Below, in pieces: positions 9,475 to 22,969 of a stretch of DNA of 64,000 bases (its first letter is position 1; each line of letters opens with the position of its first letter). Below the pieces are notes generated by a model. It saw only the letters and a program-made list of their open reading frames with translations, ran no database searches and was not told the DNA's origin. The DNA is from Macrosoma leucophasiata (Eukaryota; Arthropoda; Insecta; Lepidoptera; Hedylidae): assembly GCA_036365455.1 (NCBI GenBank), contig JAWQUS010000016.1, positions 12,857,001-12,921,000 of the forward strand, read 5' to 3'. Position numbers and translations under genes: made by a program.

Positions 9475-11112
9475 CAATAAGGGCTTAGGCATCATATCAT
9501 TATTAACCATGCTTCTGTTAGATACTAATGTACGTTGGTAATGTGTAATGAGGATTCCGTGCTGCTCTCTACAAGTCAAGGTAGATCAATTAGACTAGTA
9601 CCGTTTGGAGACAAGCCTAAGTAAGACGTGAGATGAGATTACGTGAGGCAAAATAAACATACCGTACTAGAAAAAAAATCAGTAACACTTTAGGTCCGAT
9701 AGTGGCAACAAAGGTATCTCAATCACTTCTCTGAACTGAAATTTTGTTTATTTGCCAATTTTAGCATAGAAACCATGAATATGATGTTTCATTAGACGAC
9801 ATGATGACAGTCCATCCCTAATATTCTTTATTGACAAAATGAATCCAGTCACTACGGACCTAAACCGATGTTACAGGAATTCAGCAGTAAACTTTCTGTT
9901 AAATTGGAAGCGCGCAACGTGAATCTGATAACGATCAATGCCGGATTGGAGGCAATATGACAAAATTTAATGTGAGGTTTCGCGAGCTAGAAATATAACT
10001 ATTTTTACGAATTTTTTTCTAGTATATAAAATGTTTTTATGGTACCCGTGGCCACGGAGAATGAAAAGCGACCGAAACCTTTTGTTAATTTTAAAAATCA
10101 TTTTACTACGCCACCGCTTTTCTTAGTGTTAAGTATATATTTTAAGGTTCTGTAGATAACTAATTAGCTTATCCTTGTTAAATTTTATGTCGCTCTCGAG
10201 AATATTGTAATATACCTAATTAGCTTTAAAGATATGTTTCAATAGTATTTAAATATTATTAGAGCTTCGAATGTAAAGGTGCCAGGACAAACCCATTACC
10301 TAAGGGTTTTGTGGCATTTTTGTAGTTACATTTAAATTTTTTTTTGTAACGTTTCTTAATAAATAAACAAAAAGAAAATCTGTATACCTATTTTTATTTC
10401 AATGCAAAAAATATTTTAGCGCAATCACTTCCCGGAAGTCTCGAGGTTGTCGAAAGCAACTGCGTCTGTATTTATCGCCTTGTGTTATAATAGATATTGG
10501 CGTTCTCCCTTACGTCAATACGCGGCGTGTTTTGGATATTAGGCGCCCTGTTTACATGTAGGGTTGAAATTGATAGATCGTCTTTACCTTACTCAGCGTA
10601 AAGTAAATTTATACTGATGAAAAGCTTAGACGTCTTGTTTTTGTGACTTTCAAGACTGATAACATAATAATACGTAGAATTTTGTGCTTTACGTCTTTAT
10701 GAATATTGTATATCAACCTAATTAGCGGGTACTAATTAAGTTTTAATGCGGGAATAATAAAATACAGGGAAGAATCTTGAAATATTGAAACATAATACTA
10801 CCATTTCCTGGTGGTAAAGTTACATTGTTGGAAATAAAGGCGTAGGTCTCTTTATCTTTTATATGAGATGGCAGATATGGCAGTATTTAGAATTGTTATT
10901 TATCTAACCAGAAAACGAGGAAGAGAATAACTACAGAGGGTGACAAAATATCTTCAGGGTTCATTGGGAATCGTAATGATCGGGTTCGATTTCACCGACA
11001 TAATGTGAACCTAGTTAACGTAATTGACAGCTAAAAGTTGTTTTATTACATTGTCAAATACATAAATATCAGACCTCGTTTAGCGCGAGGTTTTTTTTTA
11101 TGGAATTAAATT
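9475..11112. other. no supported gene
   Basis: AT-rich. Near 10,030-10,090 a GCGACCGAAACC stretch recalls dispersed sequences at 17.65-17.72 kb and 22.51-22.61 kb (CCGAAACGTCG), a weak shared repeat of unknown type. Confidence 0.35.
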
Positions 11113-11388
11113 TAATGGAAGTGGCAAACAAGCATGCAGTTCACATTGATGTTAAGTGATGACTGCAGCCTATAGACACCCACACAAAGACCAAGGTCAA
11201 AATGCAGATGCGTTACCACTCCTGAGGCCTAAGGTCTTATGCCTCTGTGCCGGAAATTACAGGGCCGTACATTACCACCTGACCGGAACAACGATAGTGT
11301 TGAACACTACCATTTAGCGGCAAGTATATTAGGTAATGCGGTGGTGCCTACGCCCGCGAGCTCCGTCACTGGAGCTCTGCCACCAGGT
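11113..11388 (-). mobile_element. ~285-bp retroposon family, full copy 4
   Basis: Minus-strand copy without a clear A tail (AATTAAATTTAATGGAAGTGG at its 3' side), ending at GAGCTCTGCCACCAGG. Confidence 0.7.
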
Positions 11389-12013
11389 GGAGAGCGATCA
11401 TGATTTAACTTGAAAATTAAGCTCAAGTTCAACTTTAAACTCGATTAGAACGTTGGTGAAATCCAGCCTAGTTTTTATAAGAAGTAGTATTTAGCTACCA
11501 TCCATCATTTCCCGAAGGTAAAGGTAGATGTGAGATTTTTCATCTACGTCTGTACATGTGTATGTAAGTATTACTCGTAATATAATACAACAATTTGTGA
11601 ACTCTTACATTTTATTTAAATTTACATTATAGAATTTTATAAACTGAAATACTAAATTTTATTCAGAAACTAGCTGCTACCTGCGACTTCTGCATCGATT
11701 AGAGTGAAATCCATGAATTGATCCATGATGAAACAACAAGAACTATGGATATATAATATGGAAATCTTCTTAATAGTGCCAATACGTCATATGGAGCATA
11801 ATATAATTTTCTATTTCTGATATCTTTCGCGGCAAAAGGAAAAATAGTTGCACTATTTTAGGCATCATTAAAGGTGAAATAAAAATTGGTATTTATTCCA
11901 AACCAGGCAATTTGAATTTGAATTAGGTGTTACATTTTGAATCAAAATGTAACAATGTAATATACAATTTTGGCTTTTGTAAAAAAAACGACTCGAATGT
12001 TGTTAACGTTTTA

Positions 12014-12486
12014 AAGGAGATTGCAAGCTCGGCTCTGGTTCGTACACGTCCTCAAAAAACGAGTAAATTAAAGAAGAATCCGAAAAAAATACAATTAATT
12101 TATTCAAGAATATATTTTAGAGTTACAACCACATTTGATTCAAACGATTTTATCATTTTCAACTATGTTAAACATGGCGGCGATACAGCCGACGCTTGGG
12201 ATCAATCGATTTCGATAGTATTTAGAAAATATTACTTTTATCTGAAACTACTATATATTCAAAATACAATTTAAAATATGAAAATGTCAAAATGACATCG
12301 CCCGCCATATTCGCCATGTTGGTTTTGAGTTGCAATTCTAACTGCAAATAATGTTTTGTAACTGCAAACAAAGCTAAATGAGTGAAAATATGCAATAAAA
12401 AACGTTTTTATATTGATTTTGCCTGTTCAATGACATTGTGTACAATAACATGGCCGGAGGTCCATACAATTTTGCAACATCTCCTT
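12014..12486. mobile_element. MITE with AAGGAGATGTTGC ends, long copy
   Basis: Starts AAGGAGATTGCAAGCTCG and ends GCAACATCTCCTT. The interior (GCTCGGCTCTGGTTCGTACA near the left, ATGTCAAAATGACATCGCCC and GGCCGGAGGTCCATACA near the right) is shared with the 350-bp copy at 61,859-62,208. This copy has about 120 bp more in the middle. Flanks are TTTA on the left and TAAA on the right, compatible with a TA or TTAA target. No transposase. Confidence 0.7.
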
Positions 12487-14405
12487 TAAAATGGAGACGA
12501 CTCGGAGTGGAAGGGTATAAATAGGCTTGTCAATTGTAAAATTGGATCAGTTGAATTGTGGACATCACAGTCGAATGAAATGTTGTTGAAACTACTTCTG
12601 GTGTTTCCTTACAAGATCCCTACACTACGTATATTATTAACGTATTTCCTTTTATTCAAGGAAGCAATTAAGTTGTGGTATTTAATTTTTGAGTTACACA
12701 GTATAGCGTAGTCATGTGAAAACAGCGGGGTACCCCAGGGGACGGTTGTCGGAGTACCGGCGAACTGCGAGCTACTCAACTCTGTCGGACTTCAACCGAC
12801 TTGTAATTACCTGTGTTGAACCAGATAGCGGCAATCTCAACAGATTGTTTGAACTTCTGTATTTGACAGGTTATTTTAAGTATGACGTTATTGATTTTAC
12901 ATAATTAATTGGAATATGCTAGTAAGCCTAAGTTATGATTGTAATATCAGAAAAATTATGAAGTTTATGCCTAAGTATATATAACCATAGCCGTTTAATT
13001 TAAGTGTTTATTACAAATACTATATCCCGTCGTATTCTATGTCGTTTTGGGTTTTATTGTTCTTCGAACTTGGTAAATTAAAATTTTAACAAAAAGAAAT
13101 AAATAGAATTCATTGAGATTTAACTTGACATAACAAAAGATGCGATTTGTCCTCTTTCTTCTAAATGGCAACATTTGATATTTTGTTGGGTATGGTACAA
13201 TGTATTTCTCTCTGATGGTATTTTTATAGAGAATGTTCACAGTAGGCATTTTCATATCGTTAAAAAGTAGGTACAAATTTTCAAATAGAGCACCAACAAA
13301 CCAGCTGTAAAATAAACAAATGATATCTAACATGCAAAGAGAATTAGCTAGTGGGTACATAGTCTAATAATTTCGGAAGATTGTTTGCATAGGTCGACTG
13401 AAAATGGAAAAAGTAATTAGGACGAGCAATCTGTTGTAGATGATAAAGATTATCTCTAGAATGTTGGGCTTTGGAACATCAGCCGTTTAACGCAGCTTGT
13501 TATTAACAATAATGTTAATGGCGGTTTTAAACATATTTTTTAAGTTGGTAGACGAAATATATTTAGTATAAGCTACTCTTGCCTCCGGCAGTTAAGTAGT
13601 AGGTAGATTATTTCAGAGTGAAAAAACAATTTTAAAACTTTTCTGTATAATCCTATCATAACACCTACAGCTCACCTATATTAAACTGTTGAATAATGTG
13701 CTTATATAAATGACCTTGTACGAGTATATGAGCCGCGCGGGTAGGTTCATGTAAGATAAGGAATACTGGATATTCATGATGTTAGTATCCGTATCATTTT
13801 AATTAATACTCATAGGTATATCAAAATCTGAAATAAAACGATCCTTTTATTCAAGATACCCAAAATGAAAATAAAAAACGTGTGTTGATACCGCTCGAAA
13901 TCTAGTTAGCATAATGCCAGGCTGGCAACAATTGATAATCATTATCACGTGACGTTCTGATTAAGGTGTGTTTGATAATTGTCACTGTGATATTGACAAT
14001 GCCGCGAGGGAACGGCGGACTCAATCAATAATCCCCGCCTCGTTACAGTATTGTGACATGTCCTGGTCCCCAGGGGAATCCTCGTTAACAATCAGCCAAC
14101 TCACCTTTTTTCCATCGTTAAGCCTCAATTTAATTACTCTTTTATAAGGTAATCCATCAAAATGTCAACTAAAACATATTAATAAGTAATATAAAACGCT
14201 TTTTGCGTTTATTCTTACCAATAAAAGTAAGACTCACAACAATTATATGGTTAAGAGAATATCGTAAAAGAGTTAAGCCTCTGTATGGTATAAATCTGCC
14301 AGATATATAGATGTTAAGCCAAAAGTACGGCTTAGCAGTTTCACAGACAAAATGCATGCATGTGTCTTTCATGTTTAATATTATTAAGTAGTCTGAGTAG
14401 TATTT
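12487..14405. other. no supported gene
   Basis: AT-rich with short chance frames. A less AT-rich stretch at 12,720-12,850 is not recognised. Confidence 0.4.
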
Positions 14406-14684
14406 ATTGGTCGTAGAGCTCCAGTGACAGAGCTCGCGGGCGTAGGCACCACCGCATTACCTTATTTACTTGCCGCTAAATGGTAGTGTTCCACTATCGT
14501 GTTCCGCTCAGGTGGTAATGTACGGCTCTTTAATTTCTGACACAGAGGCATAACACCTTAAGCCTCAGGAGTAGTAACGCATCATTTTGATCTTGGTCTT
14601 TGTGTGGGTGTCTATAGACTGCAGCCATCACTTAACATCAATGTGAACTGCATGCTTGTTTGTCACATCCTAACATAAAAAAAA
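14406..14684 (+). mobile_element. ~285-bp retroposon family, full copy 5
   Basis: Plus-strand copy from ATTGGTCGTAGAGCTCCAG to CTAACATAAAAAAAATAAAA; several substitutions and small deletions relative to the others. Confidence 0.7.
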
Positions 14685-16350
14685 TAAAACATCATCACAG
14701 AGAGTGTTATAAAAATTTAACAGTATCTACATATTGGTTATTTTTGTTTCAGCTTTGCCATAAAAGATGCGCATTAGAATGTTATTTAGATAGAACATCA
14801 CAAAATGTACAGTAAGCACCTGTTTATTATTCATTATACTATTTGTTCACCTCGAAAACTGCACTGAATAGTGAAACGAAACGCGCAGTTTTTGCTGTGG
14901 CTAATTTAAAATAACTTTTCCATCGCTTTAAATTTTCCTCTATCCGGGTTACAGTGGAAATAATCTTTTGATACAAAAAGCAGCATCGTAGCTTTCCCAC
15001 CTGCTCCCGACTGGCGCAACCGCTAGCCGGAGGCCACATGCGAGCCAAGAAACAGATCCTACAACCTTCCATATGTACCGACTCTTTTTATTTTTCCTCT
15101 TTAAGTCGTGTCTGTTTCCTATTTATAGTTTAGCTATATTTAACATTGAATCACTTAACATCATTTAAAGCTAATCATGTTGTTGCATACATTTTAAATT
15201 GACATAAGTGGGAAGTAACCAACACGGTAAGTTTAATTTTCACCTCAAATTCTTACATCTTACTGAAGAGTTAATAGCCTTATAGTCCACGTGGTACGTA
15301 AGTAATTCAATGATTCAAACAGAGTCGATCACACTACTTGATTTCCTAAGAAACTTTATTAAAAATATATGAAGTCATTTAGTTGGAGAGCGTGATAAAT
15401 ATAGAAGAAAGCAGGTAGCCGGTTAATTTTATTTATATTGTAAAATCAATAAAGGTGGAAGAACTAGTGAAGGCTCTTAAAGAAGGCATTTTATTTGACA
15501 GCAATATCAAAGTTTGTGTTAAAAAGTATTTTTTTAATGAAAGCCTTCTGGAAAATTTAAAGGATCTGATACTGATAAAAGTATTGATTAATAAAAGAAA
15601 GCTTTCACAAGCAACCCCGTAAAAGTATGAAACAAAGATAATAAACATAAAAACTGACGAAGAAGATTGCACATAAAATGCACTTGAATACCTAACTCGA
15701 CCCAGTCTTGAATTCTGAAAATACATTTCATGCTTCCATAAAATGTTCCACTTATCAATATTTCACCGTTTAAAATAGTTTTAATAATAAGAATATCGGC
15801 CACATGCGATTTATTTGAAGGCACATTACATGAGTTTACTTGAAAACTAATACGGCTATGGCAGTCAAATATGAATAAACATTGAACTTAGATAAAGGTT
15901 GATACATCCATTTTGTCTATACATTTTGCAGGCAGTATTGTTAACGAGCGGGTAAAACGACGCACTGTGGTCATGTAATGAGAACTTAATAGGTGTTCCG
16001 CGAAATGCTTCGAACTGAATACTGTTCCCTTTCGAGCTCTCTATCAGCACCTATTTAATGTTAGCCAGACAATTCACGCGGGATTAGATTTGAATTTAGA
16101 CTATTTCAAAGTTACATCGGCCCTGGGATTACTTTCTGTCACGCGTTATCTATTAGTTCATAGCGTGAGATACAGTGACAAGAATATTTTTACCTCACCT
16201 GTTTTTTCATCGTGAAAAAGATTATATTTTATTTTGTAATATGTACCTGCTGTTAGACATCAGCTAATTTTATATAAAAAAAATCACCTGTGTCACATAA
16301 ATCTGAGTGAGACTTATAACTCTTTTGTCTCTATAAATATACATATAATA
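14685..16350. other. no supported gene
   Basis: AT-rich DNA; no long frame with recognisable features and no shared repeat. Confidence 0.4.
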
Positions 16351-17632
16351 GGTTGGGGAAAAAGTCTTTTCGCATTATAGTATGTATGAACTTGTAATAA
16401 AATCTCTTTGGCTGTAGTATGTGTATCTGGCTGGTTTTGGTATCATTGAAAATTAAAATTTTAAAGAACATAATTTCAAATTCAAATAAGGCAAATGTGT
16501 GATTTTCATTTGTTTTTCGTACTGTCAAGATGAGTGAATCGAATGAAGAAATTCGATACATTTTAAAATTTTACTACAGAAAAGGTAAAAATGCAACGCA
16601 AGCCGCGAAAATAAAATTGCGATGTTTATGGACCTAGTGCAGTGTCTGTGAGAGTAGCACAAATTTGGTTTAAGCGTTTTCAATCCGGAAATTTTGATGT
16701 CAAAGATGCACCTCGCTCTGGTCGCCCTATTACGGATAAAATGGATGCCATTTTTGAAAAAGTTGAGCAAGATCGACATATCAGTAGTTACGACGTAGCT
16801 GAAGAACTGAGAATTGATCACAAAACAGTTTTGGCGCATTTGAAAAAAGCTGGGTACAAAAAAAAGCTCGATATTTGGGTACCTCACGAGCTCACTGAAA
16901 GAAACCTAGTGAACCGTGTACTCATTTGTGATTCTTTATTACGACGTAATGAAACCGAATCATTTTTGAAGAAGCTGATAACTAGTGATGAAAAGTGGAT
17001 CACGTACGACAAGAACGTGCGAAAAAGGTCGTGGTCAAAGGCCGGTCAGGCTTCACAGACTGTGGCGAAACCCGGGTTAACTCGCAATAAGGTGATGTTG
17101 TGTGTGTGGTGGGATTGGAAGGGCATTATTCATTATGAGCTATTACCACCAGACAGGACTATCGATTCTGAACTCTACTGCGAACAACTGATGAGATTAA
17201 AGCAAGAAGTTGAGAGAAAGCGGCCGGAATTGATCAACAGAGGGGGTGTGTGTGATGTTTCATCATGATAACGCTAGACCTCACACATCTATAGCCACTC
17301 AGCAAAAATTAAGAGTTTGGCTGGGAGGTGTTAATGCATCCGCCGTATAGTCCTGACCTTGCACCTTCAGATTTCCACCTGTTTCGGTCTCTTCAGAATT
17401 CTTTATGCAATGTTAGGTTAACATCACGAGAGGACTGCCAAATCCACTTGTCGCGGTATTTTGATGAGAAGTCCCAAAATTTTTATAGCAATGGGATCAT
17501 GTCCCTACCTACAAGATGGCAAAAGGGTATCGAACAAAATGGTACATACATACTTTAGTTAAATTTAAATAAACTATATTAAAAAATGTTTTGAATTATC
17601 TTAAAAAGTGCGAAGAAACTTTTTCCCCAACC
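16351..17632 (+). mobile_element. mariner element, nearly full length (cecropia type)
   Basis: 1282 bp from GGTTGGGGAAAAAGTCTTTT to its inverted partner AGAAACTTTTTCCCCAACC, with ATA on both outer sides, consistent with a TA target. Between the inverted repeats lies a broken transposase gene on the same strand. A second, partial copy is at 63,689-63,913. Confidence 0.92.
16530..17558 (+). pseudogene. mariner transposase, inactivated by frameshifts
   Basis: The start is ATG at 16530 (MSESNEEIRYILKFYYRKG), giving the N-terminal helix-turn-helix half. The frame shifts near 16,610, so the next stretch runs from about 16,642 to 17,268 (VRVAQIWFKRFQSGNFDV, then the WVPHEL linker between DNA-binding and catalytic domains, then TSDEKWITYD with the first catalytic Asp). 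It shifts again at about 17,240, where extra GT bases in a GGGGGTGTGTGTG run separate it from FHHDNARPHTS (second Asp). The last part contains HPPYSPDLAPSDFHLF (third Asp; the DD34D layout of mariners). Family proteins are about 345 residues, and the pieces sum to about that. Function in life: cut-and-paste transposase in the nucleus. This copy cannot encode it. Confidence 0.92.
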
Positions 17633-17786
17633 ATATAAATATCAGGGATAAAGATCCATAATCCACGGAAGCTGACAAGCGACCGAAACGTCGGGTTCGA
17701 TTTTAAATAATAATTTTAGTTTAAATTTCAATGATTGGTAATATGTCCGGTGTTATGTCAATAGGTTCATCGCTTATTACATTGGC

Positions 17787-18352
17787 AAAAACTGGTCAAG
17801 TGCGTATCGGGATACGCGCAATGTAGGGTCCGTAGTTACAGAGTAAGAGATGTAATGAAAAAAAAAAATTCTAAGTAGTTCGAAATTTTCGAGTAAAATA
17901 CATTTGGTCGACTAATTCGCGCAAACTTGTAAAGCCTACTTAAGTGTGATAGTTTTCCTTTTAATGTCACTATATATAGCTACTATTGCCGTAACGTTTG
18001 AATTTCTAACAACAACCGTTTATTTAGTAGGGGGGAGGGGACACTTGACTATAACGAAAATTTTGCACTTTAAAGCTTAATAAGTCACAAACAGTTAAGT
18101 GAATCGAAAAATGATATTTGCAGACCCCTAAAATTTTTGAAAGTCCTATGCAACGATATCCCTTGCTCTAAGGAAAACGAAAAAAATATGTTTTTATTCC
18201 ACCACTTTGTCGGCGTGATTAAGGTGTATACTTGTGCCAAATTTCAAGTCTCTAGTACCAATAGTTTTTGCGCTTAACCGCGGACGAACAGACAGACAGA
18301 AGGACATGGCGAAACTATAAGGGTTCCTTGTTTACTACGGAATCCTAAAAAC
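17787..18352 (+). mobile_element. dispersed repeat beginning AAACTGGTCAAGTGCG
   Basis: AAAACTGGTCAAGTGCG at the left, then CGAACAGACAGACAG, ACTATAAGGGTTCC and TACGGAATCCTAAAAA at the right. I remember this combination as a common moth and butterfly repeat (AACTCGGCCAAGTGCGAGTC to GGGTTCCG). A related left end lies at 51,444-51,500. The class is unknown to me. Confidence 0.45.
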
Positions 18353-19584
18353 GTGGGTGTTATCATACATCCTCTTCTAGGAGTTTGGGGGTGAAATAAC
18401 GTTGCGTTTTTATTTCATAAACCATTAGTTCTTGTTGAACTCCAGCTATATCTGTAATAAGTAATTTAAATGTAACGCAGGCGGTAACCCGTCAAATGGC
18501 CAGGTTATAGCGACGAGGAAGCTAGCTTATTAGCTATAAAAATTGTATTACAGGAGGCTTAGGCGCCTATTAAGTTGGCGGTAAAAATATCTATTTTCAA
18601 GAAAGACTAAATATACACTTATGTTTTCTTAGTGGTTGGTATAATGACGCTTGTACAGTTTTGTTGTTCGTGTTATTTTCGTGTTGCTTTCGTGAAGACT
18701 TATAATTAGGTGCTTTTATTTTAGGTGAAAAAAAAATATTACAGTCGATGTATTAATTTGTGGTACGGATTATTTAGGATTTCTTGTACTGTTTTCACAA
18801 ATATTATACAATAAGGATTTAAGTGAAAACACACGTTTAAAACCGGTGATCTATACATATATTTTTTAAACACAAATAAAATAGGATTATCAAACAAAAT
18901 TTTTACTGTCGGTGAAAATCTAGTGCTTGATGTAATCTAGCTATGGCTTAAATACCACATTTGATGCTGAACAGCGTGCAGTGCTGTCCTGTTCTGCTAA
19001 TATGATAATGCATGGTTTAGATTTTTTTTGTTAATATACAATAAATCGTAGGTCAAAGAATTTACCTCAGGAATAGTGAGACATCTGTTATGAATCTCTG
19101 AAGTTTTATACAGAGCTCTTATTCACTTACCATACATTTGAACAATACGCCTCTTGGCCACTTGGCCACTTTTCTGACCAAAAATGTTATAAATAAAATC
19201 GATAACTCCGGAGAAACAATGGACGCCTCTTTTTCGATTTAAGTAGTTGAAGCGTTAGATACATAATTTGGAATCTGTGTTTGGAATCAATACGGTCTGA
19301 GTACTTGTGTCGTAATTCATTGGTTTTCAACACAATAAAAAACAACAGGTTCTCTCAGCAGAAAAATAACCTCTGGTTTCTGAAATCTTTTGGTAAATTC
19401 AACTTGCTCAACATTTCATTGGTTCGGCTGCAAGCGCGATTGCATTGTCCAATCTAATGCCGAGTCAAATGATTTGACCAGCGCAGCGTTTCAGGAACTG
19501 GGGGTAAAAGTGAACATTGCAATATATTGATGGTTTACTGAGAGGATAAGGAGAAACTATGATTGTATTGTACATTTTTACTTT
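18353..19584. other. no supported feature
   Basis: AT-rich, no recognisable gene or repeat. Confidence 0.4.
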
Positions 19585-19856
19585 TACTGGTGGTAGAGCT
19601 CCAGTGACGGAGGTCGCAAGCGTAGGCATTACCTAATATACTTGCCGCTAAATGGTAGTGTTCAGCACTATCGTGTTCCGGTCAGGTGGTAATGTACGGC
19701 TCTGTAATTTCCAGCACAGAGGCATAACACCTTAGGCCTCAGGAGTGGTAACGCATCTGCATTTTGACCTTGGTCTTTGTGTTAGTGTCTATAGGCTGCA
19801 GACATCACTTAACATCAATGTGATTGCATGCTTGTTTACCACTTCCATTACATAAA
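19585..19856 (+). mobile_element. ~285-bp retroposon family, full copy 6
   Basis: From ACTGGTGGTAGAGCTCCAG to TTCCATTACATAAATATA. A deletion removes part of the GGCACCACCGCATTACC region near the 5' end. A short TA run follows. Confidence 0.7.
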
Positions 19857-19927
19857 TATATATATATGACATCTTGATATTATTTCTCTGAAGGAATAGG
19901 CACAGGTATAAATATTTAAATACATTT

Positions 19928-20028
19928 AAAAACGTAACCGGCGAATCGAGGGTGTTTGCATGTATGCTTGAATGCATGCATTTACCTCTGCCTACCCCTT
20001 CGGGGATTACAGGCGTTAAGTTACGTTT
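19928..20028 (+). mobile_element. 3' part of the CAGGCGTGAAGTTACG SINE, copy 2
   Basis: AAAACGTAACCGGCGAATCG, then TGTTTGCATGTATGCTTG, then GGGGATTACAGGCGTTAAG and TTACGTTTA. The ends AAACGTAAC and GTTACGTTT are mutually complementary. Confidence 0.6.
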
Positions 20029-20257
20029 ACATTTATGTATGTGTACGTTTTACCGCATCAGGTGTTTTGTTCTTAACTTATTTGTACGGGCTCATAATAT
20101 CCGCTGTAGTCTTAACTGCGTTGATCTTAGGCGTGATAACTCCTTTACATTGATATCTATAGTTCTCATGTAAGTACCAATCGATATGCATGCTGTATTA
20201 AAAACCTATGACAATGCCATGCCAATGACATTGACATAGCATTGGCATAGGTTTTTG

Positions 20258-20480
20258 ACGACCCGGTTAGTCCAGCGGTGTGAGATGACCGTTTGATTCG
20301 AAGGGTCGCGGGTTCGATCCCCGCACCGGGACAAATATTTGTATGGCCTACAGATATTTGTTTCGGGTCTGGGTGTTTGTGTATGTGTTGTATGTGTACA
20401 ACGGCACCCACGACACAGGTTTATACCTACTGTGGGGCTGTGAGTGTAAGTGTATTTTATTTATTTTATTATTTTTATTA
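20258..20480 (+). mobile_element. tRNA-derived SINE, copy 1
   Basis: The head GACGACCCGGTTAGTCCAGC contains a pol III A-box-like TTAGTCCAGCGG. The B box is GGTTCGATCCC, followed by CGCACCGGG, which pairs with the 5' CCCGGT. The tRNA-like part is followed by a ~110-bp body (TACAGATATTTGTTTCGGG, TGTGTACAACGGCACCCACG, GTGGGGCTGTGAGTG) and a TTTTATTTATTTTATT tail. Four copies in the window share head and body, so this is a SINE and not a tRNA gene. The long variable body means no tRNA is expected from it. Confidence 0.85.
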
Positions 20481-20991
20481 ATTCTAAGGAGTTTATTGAC
20501 AGTATCCGACAGACATCAAACTAAACAGCTGTAGAGAGACATTAGAAAGTTCTAAATCGTTACCGGAACTATCTACTATATTTTCTATATTTTATTCATA
20601 ATAACAACACAGCTTATAAACACAGTTATGGCAAAACAGGCCGATTTATATGACCGAAGGCACTTTCCTGTATTCGTTATTCCCAGTAGAATAGAATAAG
20701 GTTCTATCCTAAACGCGTGACCTCTATATTGACATAAGTATACAAATAGAGATATGTGTGTGGCGATACGGAAATATTTCAATCGCGAGAGTGTAACGAG
20801 ATCCCATGTGGGGACACGAATTTTTTACCACACTATTTTTTATTTATGTAATAGAAATTGTGAACACGTTGCCTATGTTGATGGTAAAAGTGTTATCGTT
20901 GGTGTTATTCAAATAATAAAAGGAGCCACTTGATTACGCGTGTAGAGTTAGAAACTATATGAGTTTTTTACAGAAGGTACGAGCTTACGAG

Positions 20992-21051
20992 CGATATTAT
21001 ATATATATGTATATTATATTATATATATTACATATATATACATATATACTC

Positions 21052-21100
<49 letters not shown>

Positions 21101-21107
21101 CTCGTAG
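20992..21107. repeat. TA-rich microsatellite
   Basis: About 115 bp of almost pure T/A alternation with scattered G or C (TATATATGTATAT, CATATATACATATA). The apparent frame through it encodes only Y/I repeats. Confidence 0.9.
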
Positions 21108-22137
21108 TCTCGTCTTGGCAACACTTTACATGAAAATGATTTTTAGCCCTTTGGGACTTCGGGAAGTACATTACGAATTTTGATGATCATCAGTTAGTGA
21201 GTGAACTAATTTTTGGTATCAATCATAGATGTATACAAAGTAGATAATAAATCTATGGTATCAATAAAATAATATTTTTGAGAGCTATGCAATTGAAACT
21301 TAGTGTTATAGCACAGTATAATTAACATGTTCGTTTTCTTTAGACTGTGGTAAAAGTATTAAATAAGTCTATTATAGACATCACATTGAAATTGAAAGAA
21401 TTTTGTTTATTTGGTATTTATCCAATCTGAAGATCAAAAACCGACGAGGCGATGAGCGATGAAAAAGTGACACTTTTAATGTACTGAAATAAGTCAGTAA
21501 ATAATTAATCGCAGTGACTTTCAGAATTGAATATTAATCAAAAGATGACCTTCTTTCTCAGCCTAAATATTGAAGAGAAATTATGTAAGTTTTGTTAATT
21601 TGATTTGCCAGCTTGTGATTTTCTTTGAATTGATATAAATTACGTTAGACCATTGGTTGGGAAATCTGTTACATTTGCATTATGATTTGAATACGCATTT
21701 AGAATAATAAATTTCCTGAATGTATAAAAATATAAACCTACTACCGTACTCGTAGATACCAATTTTGCGTCAAGATGTTGTCTTTGCAAACAACTACATT
21801 ATCTTCTATCTATTTTTGATGTCGGCATTTAGTGCGGGTCCCGTATAAGCCAAATTACAAACACAACGCTTAAACTGCACTCTAACTACAGAAATATCTA
21901 ACACAAATTAAAGTTATGTTCAGTTCTGTAAACACAGTTTGTATTTCACAAAGTCAATAATTGCTTCTCTTAATCGAATTAGCGGCTGTGCGGTGTATCG
22001 CTTCGATAGATCAATATGTAGGCTTTATCTTCTAAATGAAGACTACTTGTTTTAGCGTAATATTGTTAAACAGATAAGTGCTTCTTAGATACCTACTAAA
22101 TGTTCGCTTAGAATGTTGAATATCACCGTATATTTCT
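21108..22137. other. no supported gene
   Basis: AT-rich. ACATGTTCGTTTTCTTTAGA at 21,326-21,345 reappears inverted at about 52,030-52,050 beside a hairpin, a small shared motif. Confidence 0.35.
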
Positions 22138-22367
22138 TTTTATGTAATGGAAGTGGCAAACAAGCATGCAGTTCACATTGATGTTAAGTGATGACTGCAG
22201 CCTATAGACACCCACAGAAAGACCAAGGTCAAAATGCAGATGCGTTACCACTCCTGAGGCCTAAGGTGTTATGCCTCTGTGCCGGATAGTGCTGAACACT
22301 ACCATTTAGCGGCAAGTATATTAGGTAATGCGGTGGTGCCTACGCCCTCGAGCTCTACCACCAGTAA
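22138..22367 (-). mobile_element. ~285-bp retroposon family, copy 7 with internal deletion
   Basis: TTTTTATGTAATGGAAGTGG to GAGCTCTACCACCAG (complement). The segment around the GGAAATTACAGGGCCGTAC motif is deleted (GTGCCGGATAGTGCTG joins directly). Confidence 0.7.
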
Positions 22368-22509
22368 TTATTACCACCATTTATCCGGCTCGAAGGACCG
22401 CAACTGCTGGTTACCGCGGACAAGTTATGGTTGGCTGGTTAAGGGAAAGAGTTAAGAACAATAAAATTATATGATTTGTTCTTAGGTTTTCGCCAGCTAC
22501 ACTCATTGA

Positions 22510-22612
22510 AATAAAACTATTTTTACGGATTTATCTCGCGTATATTAAACTAAAATGATTTTTTTAAACCAATTCGACGTTTCGGTTGCTTTTCAGCTTC
22601 CGTGGTCCCGCG
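22510..22612 (-). repeat. dispersed CCGAAACGTCG repeat
   Basis: Complement of CGACGTTTCGGTTGCTTTTC next to AGCTTCCGTGGTCCC. The plus-strand equivalent is at 17,655-17,700 (CCACGGAAGCTGACAAGCGA). Unknown type; listed because it recurs. Confidence 0.35.
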
Positions 22613-22969
22613 CAGACTGAGGTGACATTTGTCTGAAGAAGTTTGCAAAAATTATATGTAGCTACCTCCATCGATTTCGTAAACGCCATGCGTAGCGTTC
22701 AGGATTAACACAAAAACTACTTATGGTATCTTGAGGTCTTGCAGACTGCTGCGGCTGGGATTTAATTTTGCTAATTATGGGATCCCATTATATTGATAAT
22801 CGCCATGCATCTTCTTTATTGAATAAAATTATAGTTCTGATTGATTGAATCAACTTAATTTCACTGAAGCGGTATAAAAAACATAACTTCGCGCCTGTAT
22901 AACGCTCTGCAGAACCTCAGAGCAGTAGTAGTGGCCTGCTACCACTACTAAATACGCTAAAATAAAATA

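Noticed and set aside
11927..12274. 115-codon plus-strand frame
   Set aside because: It runs across the left border of a MITE and has no motif; an accident of insertion.
20258..20332. Functional tRNA gene with good A and B boxes
   Set aside because: Four copies share the same ~110-bp body and A/T tail after the tRNA-like part, which defines a SINE.
20959..21183. 74-codon frame through the TA repeat
   Set aside because: Encodes mostly Y/I from a microsatellite.
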